DNA of 64,000 nt from Roseovarius sp. MMSF_3359 (GCF_030733385.1 NZ_JASHJC010000002.1:372001-436000), one strand, 5' to 3'; counted from the stretch's first letter, positions 34,841 through 45,261 are shown. Translations and numbers: made by a program. The notes: generated by a model from the sequence alone, not told the origin.

Positions 34841-35413
34841 TTGGAAGTTGAGAATACAAATCTAGAGGGTGTCAAAGTCCTGATACCGAACCGTTTCGGA
34901 GATGAACGCGGGTTCTTCTCGGAAAGCTGGAGTCGTCGTGTGATGGCCGACCATGGCCTCGACTACGATTGGGTGCAGGACAATCATTCTCTTTCCGCAA
35001 GGAAAGCGACGGTGCGCGGATTGCATTTCCAGGCGCCGCCCCATGCGCAGGACAAACTTGTCCGCTGTGGCCGCGGGGCGCTTTATGATGTGGCAGTGGA
35101 TATCCGCAAGGGATCACCCACCTACGGGCAGGCTTTTGGCACGGTCCTCAGCGCCGAAAATGGCAAGCAATTGCTGGTCCCTAAAGGCTTTCTGCACGGA
35201 TTTTCAACGCTCGAGCCGGACACCGAAATCATCTACAAATGCTCGGATTACTACGCACCGGAATGCGATGGTGCTGTGCGCTTCGATTCCCCGGATCTCG
35301 ACATCAATTGGCAGCTTGACGGTGCAGAACCGGTGTTGAGCGCAAAAGACGCCGCCGCCCCCCGTTTCGCGGATTTCGACAGCCCGTTTACCTTTGAAGG
35401 AGCCAGCGCATGA
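34841..35413 (+). CDS. rfbC: dTDP-4-dehydrorhamnose 3,5-epimerase (RfbC)
   Basis: This 190-residue cupin epimerase has [34 protein letters not shown] with the active-site His, [23 protein letters not shown] and [25 protein letters not shown]. It makes dTDP-4-dehydro-L-rhamnose. The start is TTG at 34841, preceded by GGAGAG at 34831-34836. It opens the operon rfbC-rfbB-rfbD-rfbA and overlaps rfbB by four bases. Confidence 0.95.
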   Translation: MEVENTNLEGVKVLIPNRFGDERGFFSESWSRRVMADHGLDYDWVQDNHSLSARKATVRGLHFQAPPHAQDKLVRCGRGALYDVAVDIRKGSPTYGQAFGTVLSAENGKQLLVPKGFLHGFSTLEPDTEIIYKCSDYYAPECDGAVRFDSPDLDINWQLDGAEPVLSAKDAAAPRFADFDSPFTFEGASA

Positions 35414-36450
35414 AACTGATCGTCACCGGCGGTGCAGGTTTTATCGGCTCGGCGGTCGTGCGCCAGGCTGTTCGCGACGGCCATCAAGTCGTCAATCTCG
35501 ACGCGCTCACCTATGCCGCCTGCCTCGACAATGTGGCGTCGGTCGCCAGTGATCCCAACTACGCTTTTGAACATGTCGATATCCGCGACCGCGCCGCGCT
35601 GGACCGGGTTTTTGCCACGCACAAACCCGATGCGGTGATGCATCTCGCCGCCGAAAGCCATGTGGACCGTTCCATCGACGGCCCCGGCGATTTTATCGAA
35701 ACCAATATCACCGGCACCTATAACATGCTCGAAGCGGCGCGCGCCTATTGGATCGCCGAAGGCAAACCCGACAGGTTCCGCTTCCACCACATCTCGACCG
35801 ATGAGGTATTCGGGACCCTGGGTGACGAAGGACAGTTCACCGAAGACACGCCCTATGCGCCCAATTCACCCTATTCGGCGTCCAAGGCCGCCAGCGATCA
35901 CTTGGTCCGCGCCTGGGCAGAAACCTACGGCCTGCCCATCGTGATGACCAATTGCTCGAACAATTACGGGCCATTCCACTTCCCCGAGAAGCTCATCCCG
36001 GTGGTCATCCTGAACGCGCTTGGCGGCAAACCGATCCCGGTCTATGGCAAAGGCGAAAACGTGCGTGATTGGCTCTATGTCGAGGATCATGCCGATGCGC
36101 TGCTGACGGTGCTGCAAAAGGGTGAGCTTGGCCGGAGCTACAATATCGGCGGCGAAAACGAGGCCAAGAACATCGATATCGTGAAGATGATCTGCGCAAT
36201 CCTCGACGAAAAACGCCCCGCCGCTGCGCCTTATGCGGAACAGATCACCTACGTGACCGACCGCCCCGGCCACGATCTGCGCTACGCCATTGACCCCACC
36301 CGTATCGCGACCGAACTGGGCTGGCGCCCCTCTGTGACACTGGAACAAGGCCTTGAAAAGACCGTAGAATGGTATCTGGAGAACGAAGACTGGTGGCGCG
36401 CCCTGCAATCGCGCGCGGGCGTGGGCGAGCGTCTGGGCAAAACCGGCTAA
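35410..36450 (+). CDS. rfbB: dTDP-glucose 4,6-dehydratase (RfbB)
   Basis: This 346-residue extended SDR has the NAD motif [11 protein letters not shown] at the N terminus, [15 protein letters not shown], the catalytic HISTDEVFG (Thr, Asp, Glu) and [15 protein letters not shown] (Tyr, Lys), and the [14 protein letters not shown] block. It makes dTDP-4-dehydro-6-deoxyglucose. Its ATG overlaps the rfbC stop. Confidence 0.96.
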   Translation: MKLIVTGGAGFIGSAVVRQAVRDGHQVVNLDALTYAACLDNVASVASDPNYAFEHVDIRDRAALDRVFATHKPDAVMHLAAESHVDRSIDGPGDFIETNITGTYNMLEAARAYWIAEGKPDRFRFHHISTDEVFGTLGDEGQFTEDTPYAPNSPYSASKAASDHLVRAWAETYGLPIVMTNCSNNYGPFHFPEKLIPVVILNALGGKPIPVYGKGENVRDWLYVEDHADALLTVLQKGELGRSYNIGGENEAKNIDIVKMICAILDEKRPAAAPYAEQITYVTDRPGHDLRYAIDPTRIATELGWRPSVTLEQGLEKTVEWYLENEDWWRALQSRAGVGERLGKTG

Positions 36451-36478
36451 TCAATCCCGCACGGGCGAAGGACAGGCA

Positions 36479-37333
36479 ATGACGATTCTCGTGTTTGGCA
36501 AAAACGGTCAAGTGGCGACCGAACTGGCTCCGCTCCAAGATGTGCTTTGCCTGGATCGTGAGCAGGCAGATCTGACCGACCCATCCGCCTGCGCGACCTT
36601 GATCGCCTCGCATCGACCCGCGGCTGTTATCAATGCCGCGGCCTACACTGCCGTCGACAAGGCCGAATCCGAGGAAGAGCTGGCAACACGCATCAATGGC
36701 GACACCCCCGGCGCGATGGCTCGCGCCTGCGCCGAGCTGGCGATCCCGTTTGTGCATATCTCGACCGACTACGTTTTCGAGGGCGGCGGCACCGCACCCT
36801 GGAGACCAGACGACACAACCGGACCCCTTGGCGCTTATGGCCGCACCAAACTCGAAGGGGAGGAGGCGATCCGCGCGGCTGGCGGTGTCTACGCGATCCT
36901 GCGGACGTCCTGGGTCGTCTCGGCTCATGGCAACAATTTCGTCAAGACAATGCTGCGCCTTGGCGCCGAGCGTGATCGCCTGACCATCGTCGCCGATCAG
37001 ATCGGCGGGCCAACACCCGCGCGCGACATTGCCAAGGCCTGCCACAAGATGGCGCGGGCTCTGATGGCCGATCCGTCCAAAACCGGCACCTATCACTTCT
37101 CGGGCAGCCCTGACGTAAGTTGGGCCGATTTCGCCCGCGAGATCTTTGCGCAGGCCGGGATCACCTCCGAGGTGGCGGATATCCCCACCTCGGACTATCC
37201 CACACCGGCCATGCGGCCGCTGAATTCCCGGATGGATTGCAGCACTCTTGCCACCGCCTTTGGCATCGCCCGGCCGGATTGGCGCCTGGGTCTCGCCGAA
37301 ATCCTGAGCGATCTGAACGCTGCCGGAACCTGA
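36479..37333 (+). CDS. rfbD: dTDP-4-dehydrorhamnose reductase (RfbD)
   Basis: This 284-residue protein has the nucleotide motif [43 protein letters not shown], and the catalytic [12 protein letters not shown] (Tyr, Lys). It completes dTDP-L-rhamnose synthesis with NAD(P)H. It is third in the rfbCBDA operon, 28 bp after rfbB, with AAGGA before its ATG. Confidence 0.95.
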   Translation: MTILVFGKNGQVATELAPLQDVLCLDREQADLTDPSACATLIASHRPAAVINAAAYTAVDKAESEEELATRINGDTPGAMARACAELAIPFVHISTDYVFEGGGTAPWRPDDTTGPLGAYGRTKLEGEEAIRAAGGVYAILRTSWVVSAHGNNFVKTMLRLGAERDRLTIVADQIGGPTPARDIAKACHKMARALMADPSKTGTYHFSGSPDVSWADFAREIFAQAGITSEVADIPTSDYPTPAMRPLNSRMDCSTLATAFGIARPDWRLGLAEILSDLNAAGT

Positions 37334-37364
37334 CATTGCAGCCCCAACAAAGGGACCTCCTCAC

Positions 37365-38231
37365 ATGACACAACGCAAAGGCATCATTCTGGCGGGCGGC
37401 TCGGGCACAAGGCTCTATCCGATTACCAAAGGCGTGTCGAAGCAGCTTCTGCCGATCTATGACAAGCCGATGATCTACTACCCGCTGAGCGTCTTGATGC
37501 TGTCGGGGATCCGCGAGATCGCGCTCATCACCACGCCGCAGGATCAGGACCAGTTCAAACGGATGCTGGGCGATGGCAGCCAATGGGGTCTTTCGTTCAC
37601 CTATATCGTGCAGCCCTCGCCCGATGGGCTGGCGCAGGCCTTTATCCTGGCCGAGGATTTCCTCGGCGGGGCGCCGTCAACGCTTGTTCTGGGCGACAAC
37701 ATCTTCTTTGGCCATGGCTTGCCAAACTTGCTGGCCGAGGCGGACAAGAAAGCAACCGGCGGCACAGTGTTTGGCTATCAGGTCGCCGATCCCGAACGCT
37801 ATGGGGTGGTCGATTTCGACAAGGATGGCACCGTGCGTGAGATTGTCGAAAAGCCCGAAGTGCCGCCGTCGAACCATGCGGTGACCGGGCTCTACTTTGT
37901 CGATGGCTCCGCACCGGAGAAGGCCAAACAAGTCAAACCCTCCGCCCGCGGTGAGCTTGAGATTACCTCCTTGCTGGAGATCTACCTCAAGGAAGGTACC
38001 TTGGACGTGCAACGCATGGGACGCGGCTATGCCTGGCTCGATACCGGGACCCACGGCAGCCTGCTCGACGCCGGAAACTTCGTCCGCACGATCCAGAAAC
38101 GCCAGGGTCAGCAGATCGGCTGCCCCGAAGAGATCGCTTATGAAATGGGGTTCATCACCCGGGAACAGTTGATGGCTGAAGCCGAGCAATACATGAAGAA
38201 TGACTACGGCAAGTATCTGAAAAAGCTCTGA
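37365..38231 (+). CDS. rfbA: Glucose-1-phosphate thymidylyltransferase (RfbA)
   Basis: This 288-residue nucleotidyltransferase has [61 protein letters not shown] and [15 protein letters not shown], all diagnostic. It makes dTDP-glucose, the entry point of the rhamnose pathway. It is the last gene of the operon. The 103 bp that follow hold no clear terminator. Confidence 0.96.
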   Translation: MTQRKGIILAGGSGTRLYPITKGVSKQLLPIYDKPMIYYPLSVLMLSGIREIALITTPQDQDQFKRMLGDGSQWGLSFTYIVQPSPDGLAQAFILAEDFLGGAPSTLVLGDNIFFGHGLPNLLAEADKKATGGTVFGYQVADPERYGVVDFDKDGTVREIVEKPEVPPSNHAVTGLYFVDGSAPEKAKQVKPSARGELEITSLLEIYLKEGTLDVQRMGRGYAWLDTGTHGSLLDAGNFVRTIQKRQGQQIGCPEEIAYEMGFITREQLMAEAEQYMKNDYGKYLKKL

Positions 38232-38334
38232 AAAATCCGGGCATCCGCAGGATGTCAGTCAGAACCAGATCTCAAAGACGTTGATTCCGTACGTTATCCA
38301 AGCCGTAAGCCGTTTCTGATTTTGCCCCTTCGCC

Positions 38335-39924
38335 CTAGACGAAGACAAAGTCATCCGCGTTGAGGTGACCAAAGCGCAGCCCGTCCAGCCGGATCGAACT
38401 GTCGTCGCCGGTGTCGATCACAACGCCCCAATGGGTGTTTCTTGCGGCATCGCGAACGTCCTCGAAACTGTTCAACGTGCTGACGCCGCTCAAGTCGATA
38501 TGCTCCCAGGTGTTGCGTGCTGCAAAGTCGCGGATCCGGTCGTGCCCATGGCCGTCGGCGAAAACGAAAACATCCGCATGGTGACCACCGATCAGGATAT
38601 CGTCGCCCTCGCCACCTTCGAGCGTATCCGAATGCCAGCCACCGTTCAGCTTGTCATTGCCTTCCCCGCCACTTAGCAGATCGTTGCCATTACCACCGAA
38701 AACCGTGTCATTATCCGCCCCGCCGTCAAGCTCGTCGTTGCCATTCTTGCCGTTGATAAAGTCTCTCCCGCCATTGCCGGCGACGGTGTCTTCTGACTTG
38801 CCGCCAATGATCGTGTTCCCCGCATCGTTCCCCGTGATCTGACCACCGGAATTGCTGCTGAAGATCTTTTCGACATTGATGACGACGTTTCCGCCAATGG
38901 CAGCAGGGTCTTGCCCGGCTTCGATCAAGGTGACCGACAGGTTGCCGTTGTAATTGCTGAAATCCGCGATATCGAACTGCTCGCCGCCATCCAGCAGGTT
39001 GTCACCGGAAAGTACGATAAGCTTGTCGCGTCCAAACCCACCGAAAAGCGCGTCATCGCCCAAACCGCTTACCAGCCGGTCCGCCCCGTTGCCACCGTCG
39101 AGCGTATCAGAACCCCCCAGGCTATAGAGCCTGTCGGCACCGTTGCCGCCAAAAACCGAAGAATCTCCGCTATAGCTGGTCAGCACATCGGCGCCGCCCA
39201 TACCGAAGATGGTACCCTCACCACCGCTGATCCGGTTGCCGAGATGGTTGCCCTCTACGATGACGTTGTCCGGTGAGTTCGAAAAGCTGAAAGGCGCTCT
39301 GCCATTCACTTTGTAGATCGTTGGATCCGCCCCCTGGTCGCCGTAAATCTGGCGGATCCCGAGCTTGTCGTCATCCTGCAACTCCGAGTGGGTCACATCA
39401 TCAGTCATGACCGAGTCACTGTCGACCGTGCCAAGACCCAAGGCGTTGCCAATCTCGCGCAGCAGAAGGCCGCGAAAGAGGTCGAGATCAAAATCGTAGA
39501 ATTCTGCACGCCCCGGGCCATGATAGGTAGGTGCCGCGTTGATCTGAATGACACCGCCTTGTCCGTTACCGGATGCGTCCGGTATGAATTCCACCGTTAG
39601 TTCATCATCCGATGTGCCATCGAAATGGAAGCGAATGTCAGGCTGCTGCCGCGAATTGCTTTCCGAGGGGTCGGGGATCTTCAGGAACTCCACATCGCCA
39701 TAGGTCGACCATTCGCGAAAGGCCCGCAAAATCTCCGGTTCCCGGTCGATGTCATTGGGCCAAGGATCAGGATCACCTCCCGGGTTTCCGACAGTGATAC
39801 AGGCACAGATGGTGCCATCATCTTCGGGCAGTATCTCGGAATAACTCCAGGTGACGACCCCACCCGGCGTCCCCATCGCCGGATATCCCCATTTCCATCC
39901 CAAAATATTGGGCATACCAATCAC
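38335..39924 (-). CDS. RTX protein with degenerate matrixin-like metalloprotease domain
   Basis: This is a 529-residue protein. Residues about 1-195 follow the matrixin/serralysin plan (VTWSYSEILP, AFREWSTYGDVEF, IRFHFDG, GGVIQINAAPTY), up to the zinc-site helix and Met-turn. That helix reads LLREIGNALGLGTVDSDSVM, whereas active relatives have HEIGHALGLGH followed by SVM. All three zinc His are replaced (Arg, Asn, Thr), while the Glu and the Met-turn remain. Residues about 220-500 are RTX repeats, and the tail ends DDFVFV, suggesting type I secretion. It is therefore probably a non-enzymatic binding protein. Confidence 0.8.
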   Translation of the reverse strand: MIGMPNILGWKWGYPAMGTPGGVVTWSYSEILPEDDGTICACITVGNPGGDPDPWPNDIDREPEILRAFREWSTYGDVEFLKIPDPSESNSRQQPDIRFHFDGTSDDELTVEFIPDASGNGQGGVIQINAAPTYHGPGRAEFYDFDLDLFRGLLLREIGNALGLGTVDSDSVMTDDVTHSELQDDDKLGIRQIYGDQGADPTIYKVNGRAPFSFSNSPDNVIVEGNHLGNRISGGEGTIFGMGGADVLTSYSGDSSVFGGNGADRLYSLGGSDTLDGGNGADRLVSGLGDDALFGGFGRDKLIVLSGDNLLDGGEQFDIADFSNYNGNLSVTLIEAGQDPAAIGGNVVINVEKIFSSNSGGQITGNDAGNTIIGGKSEDTVAGNGGRDFINGKNGNDELDGGADNDTVFGGNGNDLLSGGEGNDKLNGGWHSDTLEGGEGDDILIGGHHADVFVFADGHGHDRIRDFAARNTWEHIDLSGVSTLNSFEDVRDAARNTHWGVVIDTGDDSSIRLDGLRFGHLNADDFVFV

Positions 39925-40110
39925 TCCACTCCAAAAATCGACCGAAAAAGGATTCGATACAACTTTTAGGTTAGTGGTTTACTTCTTTGTACTCAATGGT
40001 TTCGCCGAAATCGCTTTGCCTGCGTGACACTACGTCGCTAGACGCCGAAAAAGGGCGCAAAAGCCAAGGTTGCCGCCTTCAAAGACCCATGCCGCGTGTC
40101 CAGAGCGCAT

Positions 40111-41550
40111 TCAACCCTTGGCCCCTTGCCCCCGGTCGTAAACATCTTCGAGCCTGACAATATCGTCCTCGCCCAGGTAGCTGCCGGTCTGTACTTCGAT
40201 CAGGACCATGGGGACCTTGCCGGGGTTTTCCATCCGGTGCACGGCACCAAGCGGGATATAGACGCTTTCGTTTTCCGAGACGAGTTTGACCTCGTCATTG
40301 ATCGTCACCTTCGCGGTCCCGGCCACCACGATCCAGTGTTCGGCGCGGTGGTGATGGCTTTGCAGGCTCAGGATGCCACCAGGCTTCACCACGATCCTTT
40401 TGACCTGGAACCGATCACCCAGGGCCAGCGTCTCGAACATCCCCCAGGGGCGTTGATCCCACGGAAACTCGGTCGCCTGCTTGGCGTCCTTCTGCTTGAG
40501 CTGATCCACCACTTTTTTCACGTCTTGGGCGCGGGATTTGTCAGCGACCAGCACTGCATCGCGGGTTGAGACGACCATGACATCCGTAAGGCCCAGCCCG
40601 ACAAGCTCGATGCCGTCATCTTCGGCGCGCAAGAGGCTGTTTGCGCAATCCACGGCGGTGGCGGTCCCATGTACCGCATTTCCGGTATCATCCGGGGCCA
40701 TGTGGCGACTGACGGAGTCCCAATCGCCCAAGTCTGACCAGCCGCCGGTATAGGGGACAACCACCAGGTTATCGGCCTTTTCCATAACCGCGTAGTCGAT
40801 CGAGATATCCTCGACCGCTGCCCAGGCCTCGGGGTCGATGCGGAAGAAGTCCAGATCGGGCTGGGTCTTTTCGACGGCTGCGCGGACTTGATCGACCAGG
40901 TGTGGGGCATGGGCATTGAATGCTGCCATGATACCTTTGACCGAAAACAGGAAGATCCCGCCATTCCAGAGATAATTGCCGCTTGCCAGCATCTTCTGCG
41001 CCGTCTTGCGGTCGGGTTTTTCGACAAACCGCGCCAGCGGGATTGGCCCCGTCGCGCTTGCGGGATCGGCGGTCAGCTCGAGATAGCCATAGGCCGTCTC
41101 GGGCCGGTCGGGGGCAATGCCGAAGGTGACCAGTTTGCCCGCTTCCGCCGCCTCTTTGCCCATCTGCACGGCGGTGGTGAAATCTGCAGAGCTGGGAATG
41201 ATGTGATCCGATGGCGCGACCAGAAGAAGCCCCTCCGGGTTGCGCGCCTCCAGCCACAGTGCCGCAGCGAGGACCGCAGGCGCGGTGTTGCGCCCCTCGG
41301 GTTCGATCAGGACCGTGCCGTTCTCGACCCCCTCATCGCGCAACTGTTCGGTCGCGATAAACCGGAAATCGGACCCGGTGATGACGACGGGCGGCGTGTA
41401 ATCCGGTCCCGACAGGCGATTGGCCGAAGCCTGGAACAGGCTCTGTTCACCGACGAGTTTGGTGAATTGCTTGGGATAGCTTTTGCGCGACAGGGGCCAA
41501 AGGCGCGTACCGGACCCACCGGCAAGCAAAACTGGGGTAATCTGGGTCAA
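40111..41550 (-). CDS. Mannose-1-phosphate guanylyltransferase / mannose-6-phosphate isomerase
   Basis: This 479-residue bifunctional enzyme (ManC/AlgA type) has the N-terminal transferase motif [22 protein letters not shown] and the FVEKPD block. A C-terminal cupin isomerase domain (about 370-470) carries RPWGMFETLALGDRFQVKRI, LQSHHHRAEHWIVV and YIPLGAVHRMENPG, with metal His. It makes GDP-mannose for exopolysaccharide, O-antigen or alginate-like polymers. It is a single gene; the surface context matches the rfb operon nearby. Confidence 0.94.
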   Translation of the reverse strand: MTQITPVLLAGGSGTRLWPLSRKSYPKQFTKLVGEQSLFQASANRLSGPDYTPPVVITGSDFRFIATEQLRDEGVENGTVLIEPEGRNTAPAVLAAALWLEARNPEGLLLVAPSDHIIPSSADFTTAVQMGKEAAEAGKLVTFGIAPDRPETAYGYLELTADPASATGPIPLARFVEKPDRKTAQKMLASGNYLWNGGIFLFSVKGIMAAFNAHAPHLVDQVRAAVEKTQPDLDFFRIDPEAWAAVEDISIDYAVMEKADNLVVVPYTGGWSDLGDWDSVSRHMAPDDTGNAVHGTATAVDCANSLLRAEDDGIELVGLGLTDVMVVSTRDAVLVADKSRAQDVKKVVDQLKQKDAKQATEFPWDQRPWGMFETLALGDRFQVKRIVVKPGGILSLQSHHHRAEHWIVVAGTAKVTINDEVKLVSENESVYIPLGAVHRMENPGKVPMVLIEVQTGSYLGEDDIVRLEDVYDRGQGAKG

Positions 41551-41991
41551 ACCGCTCTCTCCTCGCCAGGATCACACTTCTTTGGCGCACGCATAGCACG
41601 AAATCTCATGCGGCACAGCATCTGAACCCGCTGATATGGTTAATATATGGCGAATTTTTGGAAGTCTTGGTGCGTTCCGCTCAGCCACCGGCATGCAGCC
41701 AAAACCGCCTGCATTGGCTCATGGCCTTGAATGGACGTTCGGAACCTCGTCACGCGCGGAATCAAGGCCGTAGGCCGCCGCGCGATCGCCAGACCGCCCC
41801 CCGGGCTGGCGATTGGCTACCGTTGGCGCAACGCATTGAGGATTCAATCGCTTGGTTGAGATAAAGTGCGCGCCATACAGGATTGCTCGCCATCCCGCGG
41901 TCTGGCAATCGCACGGCTTGGTACCTATCCTGCAAATGTCCACCCAAGGCCAATTCGCCCGAGGAAGATAAAGCCAATCCTACCCTGCCCC
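41551..41991. other. 441-bp intergenic region between codA-like and manC-like genes
   Basis: No gene is supported. The right part must carry the manC promoter. The only structure I see is an inverted repeat, ATCGCCAG (41785-41792) and CTGGCGAT (41806-41813), with a 13-nt loop and no T-run. Its role is unknown; it could be a weak terminator for the codA operon or an RNA hairpin. Confidence 0.45.
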
Positions 41992-43263
41992 CTAGGCACC
42001 GTGCCGCCGCCGTATCATATCGGGCCGCCCCGGCAGGGTCAGACGCGCATCGCCGCGCGGGGTCGAAGCGATCAGTTTGCCTTTGGCGATGACGTGCAGC
42101 CGGCTGGCCCTGAGCCGCACAGCTTCGATCGGATTACCGGCATCCAGAACCACGAGCGAGGCTCGCGCACCGACCGTCAAACCATAATCCTCCAACCCCA
42201 TGATGGCGGCACTTTCGCTTGTGACCATGTCGAAACAAGCGCGCATCTCCTCGGGGCTCGACATCTGCGCCACGTGCAACCCCATGAAGGCCACATCGAG
42301 CATATCGCCGGTGCCCAGGCTGTACCACGGATCAAGCACACAATCCTGGCCGAACCCTACGCGGATACCCATCGCCCGCATCTCCTTCACCCGGGTCAGG
42401 CCACGGCGTTTCGGAAACGTGTCATGGCGCCCCTGGAGCATGATGTTGATAAGCGGGTTGGGGATGGCGGCAACTTCCGCCTCCGCCATCAGCGGCAGTA
42501 GTTTCGAGACATAGTAGTTATCCATCGAATGCATCGAGGTCAGGTGCGATCCCGCCACGCGCCCGTGCAGGCCCAACCGTTGCGTCTCATAGGCCAGCGC
42601 CTCGATATGACGGCTCATCGGGTCGTCGGTCTCGTCGCAATGCATGTCGACACGCAGGCCCCGGTCCGCAGCGATCTCGCACAGCTCCTTCACCGACGCG
42701 GCACCATCGGCCATCGTGCGTTCGAAATGTGGAATGCCGCCGACCACATCCACGCCCATGTCTAGCGCCCGGATCGTGTTTTCCCGTGCTGTTGGATCGC
42801 GGTAAAACCCATCCTGCGGAAAGGCCACCAGTTGCAGGTCGATGTAATCGCGGACCTTCTCGCGCACGTCCAGAAGCGCCTCGACCCCCAACAACCGGTC
42901 ATCGCAGGTGTCCACATGGCTGCGGATATGAAGCAACCCCATGCTCGCCGCCCAATCACAATAGGCGAGCGCCCGCTCGACAACCTCGTCCTGGGTCATG
43001 ACCTCTTTCAACTCACCCCAGAGGCCGATCCCTTCGAGCAATGTGCCCGAGGCGTTGATACGCGGGATGCCATAGGACTGCGTCGCATCCAGATGGAAAT
43101 GCGGATCAACGAAAGGCGGGCTGACCAGATCGCCACTGGCGTCGATCACCTCGCCCGCCTCGGCGTCGATCTGACCCACCTCGGCAATCACATCGCCCTT
43201 GATCCCGATATCCGCCACCGTTCCATCGGGCAGCGTGCCGCCCTTGACAATCAGATCGAACAT
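41992..43263 (-). CDS. codA: Cytosine deaminase-like amidohydrolase
   Basis: This 423-residue metal-dependent deaminase aligns with E. coli CodA throughout: VDPHFHLDAT, LQLVAFPQDG, MHCDETDDPMSRH, NPLINIMLQGR, FPKRRGLTRVKEM and DPWYSLGTGDMLDVAFMGLHV. The metal Asp is kept, but CodA GHDDVFDPWY reads GQDCVLDPWY here, so D314, which contacts the pyrimidine, is Cys and the preceding His is Gln. The ring recognised may therefore differ from cytosine. The ATG at 43263 overlaps the permease stop; the upstream frame to 43512 runs inside that permease. It is the last gene of the BMP importer operon, which would supply the substrate. Confidence 0.85.
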   Translation of the reverse strand: MFDLIVKGGTLPDGTVADIGIKGDVIAEVGQIDAEAGEVIDASGDLVSPPFVDPHFHLDATQSYGIPRINASGTLLEGIGLWGELKEVMTQDEVVERALAYCDWAASMGLLHIRSHVDTCDDRLLGVEALLDVREKVRDYIDLQLVAFPQDGFYRDPTARENTIRALDMGVDVVGGIPHFERTMADGAASVKELCEIAADRGLRVDMHCDETDDPMSRHIEALAYETQRLGLHGRVAGSHLTSMHSMDNYYVSKLLPLMAEAEVAAIPNPLINIMLQGRHDTFPKRRGLTRVKEMRAMGIRVGFGQDCVLDPWYSLGTGDMLDVAFMGLHVAQMSSPEEMRACFDMVTSESAAIMGLEDYGLTVGARASLVVLDAGNPIEAVRLRASRLHVIAKGKLIASTPRGDARLTLPGRPDMIRRRHGA

Positions 43264-44207
43264 CAGCGTTCCCCCTTGTTGAACGGCACCATCAGCGCAG
43301 CAGGCACCTCGGCCCGGCGCGACATGACAATGAGCGCCAGTATGGACAGGAAATAGGGCATCATCAGGAAGATTTGATAGGGTACGTTGGCCCCCAAAGG
43401 CGTTTGCTGGATACGGATTTGCAGCGCGTCGAAAGCGGCAAAGAGGATCGCCCCCAAAAGCGCCTTGCCCGGCCGCCATGCCCCGAAGACCACCAGCGCG
43501 ATGCAGATCCACCCGCGTCCGTTGACCATCTCGAAGAAGAAGCTGTCAAACGCCGACATGGTCAGAAAGGCACCCCCCACGGCCATCAACCCGCTGCCCA
43601 CGATCACCGCACCCATGCGTATACCGGTGACTGACAGGCCCTGCGCCGCCACGGCGGACGGGTTTTCACCCGCGGCGCGCAAGGCGAGGCCCAAGGGCGT
43701 GCGGTAGAGCACGACCGACACCACGATCACAAGGATGAAGGCCAAGTAGGTCATCGGCGTCTGCGCAAAGAGTGCAGGCCCAACCAGCGGAATGTCGGAC
43801 AGGATCGGGATTTCAAACGGTTGGAACGCCTCGATCTTTGGCGGGCTGGTGACCTCTGGCAGGGCCAATCGGTAGGCATAGTAGGTCAGCGACGTCGCCA
43901 ACAGCGTCACCCCCAATCCCACGACGTGCTGCGAGAGGCCAAAGGGCACGGTCAGGGTAGAATGCACGAGGCCAAACATCATCCCCACGACCATCGCAAC
44001 GCAGACCCCGCCCCAAAGGCCCATCCCGGAATAGACCGCCATCCACCCGGCAAAGGCGCCCGCGACCATGATCCCCTCGATCCCGAGGTTCAGCACCCCC
44101 GCGCGTTCGCAGATCAATTCCCCCAGCGTGGCGAAGATCAGCGGGCTCGCGATGCGGATCGCGGCGGTCCAGAAACTGGCGGAGAGGAGGATTTCGAAAA
44201 TATCCAT
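43263..44207 (-). CDS. Nucleoside-type ABC transporter permease
   Basis: This is a 314-residue permease of the branched-chain/nucleoside type. Blocks LGELICERAGVLNLGIEGIM near the N terminus and GVTLLATSLTYYAYRL, PLGLALRAAGENPSAVAAQG are typical of the second permease of BMP systems. About eight to ten helices are expected. The short hydrophilic end is followed directly by codA (TGATG overlap), and the first permease gene ends five bases upstream. Confidence 0.9.
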   Translation of the reverse strand: MDIFEILLSASFWTAAIRIASPLIFATLGELICERAGVLNLGIEGIMVAGAFAGWMAVYSGMGLWGGVCVAMVVGMMFGLVHSTLTVPFGLSQHVVGLGVTLLATSLTYYAYRLALPEVTSPPKIEAFQPFEIPILSDIPLVGPALFAQTPMTYLAFILVIVVSVVLYRTPLGLALRAAGENPSAVAAQGLSVTGIRMGAVIVGSGLMAVGGAFLTMSAFDSFFFEMVNGRGWICIALVVFGAWRPGKALLGAILFAAFDALQIRIQQTPLGANVPYQIFLMMPYFLSILALIVMSRRAEVPAALMVPFNKGER

Positions 44208-44211
44208 GCCG

Positions 44212-45261
44212 CTACTCCCGAACCACGCGGAACCGCGTCAGCATGATCGCCAGCACCATCAACAAAAGCGCCGTGGCCAGCATGATATCGGCCAGGTATG
44301 TGGGCACTCCCACCGCGCGGCTCATACTGTCGGCACCCACGAAGATGCCCGCCACGAAGAGGGCTGCGGCGACAACGGCCAGCGGATTCAAGAGCGCGAG
44401 CATAGCGACGATGATGCCGGTGTAGCCAAAGCCGGGCGACAGGTCCAAGGTCAGGTTGCCCTTGAGCCCCGCCGCCTCCGAGAAACCGGCAAGTGCGGCC
44501 AACCCACCCGAAAGCAACGCGGTCTTGATAAGAACTTTGTTCACCGGAATGCCCGCGAATTTCGCAGCGTCGCGGTTCAGCCCCACGGCGCGCATCTCGT
44601 ATCCCAGCGTTGTGCGCCGTTCGATCACCCAGACCACCACGGCGGCAATCAGGGCCAGCGCGAAACCCCAGTGCAGCCTGAGCCCGTCAAAGATGCGCGG
44701 CAGCCGCGCCTCGGGGATCAGCCGCGCCGATTTAGGCCAGCCCATGCCCATCGGATCCTTCAAAGGCCCTTCCAGCAGCATCGAGATGAACAGCAGGAAG
44801 ATGAAATTGAAAAGGAGCGTGGTCACCACTTCATCGACGCCAAACCGCACCTTCAAGAGCGCCGGCACCAGCAGCACAACCGCCCCGGCCAGCATCGCAA
44901 GGATAGCCAGCGTCGGCAGGAGTAGCCCCGAGGGCCAGCCCAGCGCCCCGGTGCCCAGAACCACCGTGATGAGGGCACCCGCATAAAGCTGCGCCTCGGC
45001 CCCGATGTTCCAGAGCTTGGCGCGAAACGCGACCGCCACGGCCAACCCGGTGAATATCAGCGGCGTGGCGCGGTTCAAGGTTTCCAGAAGCGCGAATTTC
45101 GACCCGGCCGCACCGTGCAGGATCAGCCCGAGGACCGAAAACGGATTGGCCCCGGCCACCATCGCCAGCAGGGACGCGATAATCACCGTCGCCGCAATGG
45201 CCATGAAAGGCAGCGTGAAGGACCGGGCCAGCGATGGATTGGCAATGGGTTCAAGACGCAT
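44212..45261 (-). CDS. Nucleoside-type ABC transporter permease
   Basis: This is a 349-residue permease with about ten hydrophobic segments. The family blocks are NRATPLIFTGLAVAVAFRAKLWNIGAEAQLYAGAL and EVVTTLLFNFIFLLFISMLLEGPLKDP, then MRAVGLNRDAAKFAGIPV. It starts at the ATG at 45261, overlapping the ATPase gene by 11 bases; a longer frame to 45306 is less likely because of that overlap. With the next permease it forms the membrane part of the importer. Confidence 0.9.
   Translation of the reverse strand: MRLEPIANPSLARSFTLPFMAIAATVIIASLLAMVAGANPFSVLGLILHGAAGSKFALLETLNRATPLIFTGLAVAVAFRAKLWNIGAEAQLYAGALITVVLGTGALGWPSGLLLPTLAILAMLAGAVVLLVPALLKVRFGVDEVVTTLLFNFIFLLFISMLLEGPLKDPMGMGWPKSARLIPEARLPRIFDGLRLHWGFALALIAAVVVWVIERRTTLGYEMRAVGLNRDAAKFAGIPVNKVLIKTALLSGGLAALAGFSEAAGLKGNLTLDLSPGFGYTGIIVAMLALLNPLAVVAAALFVAGIFVGADSMSRAVGVPTYLADIMLATALLLMVLAIMLTRFRVVRE

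Noticed and set aside
38335-39924. Active serralysin-type protease
   Set aside because: All three zinc-binding His are replaced; I therefore call it a pseudoenzyme.
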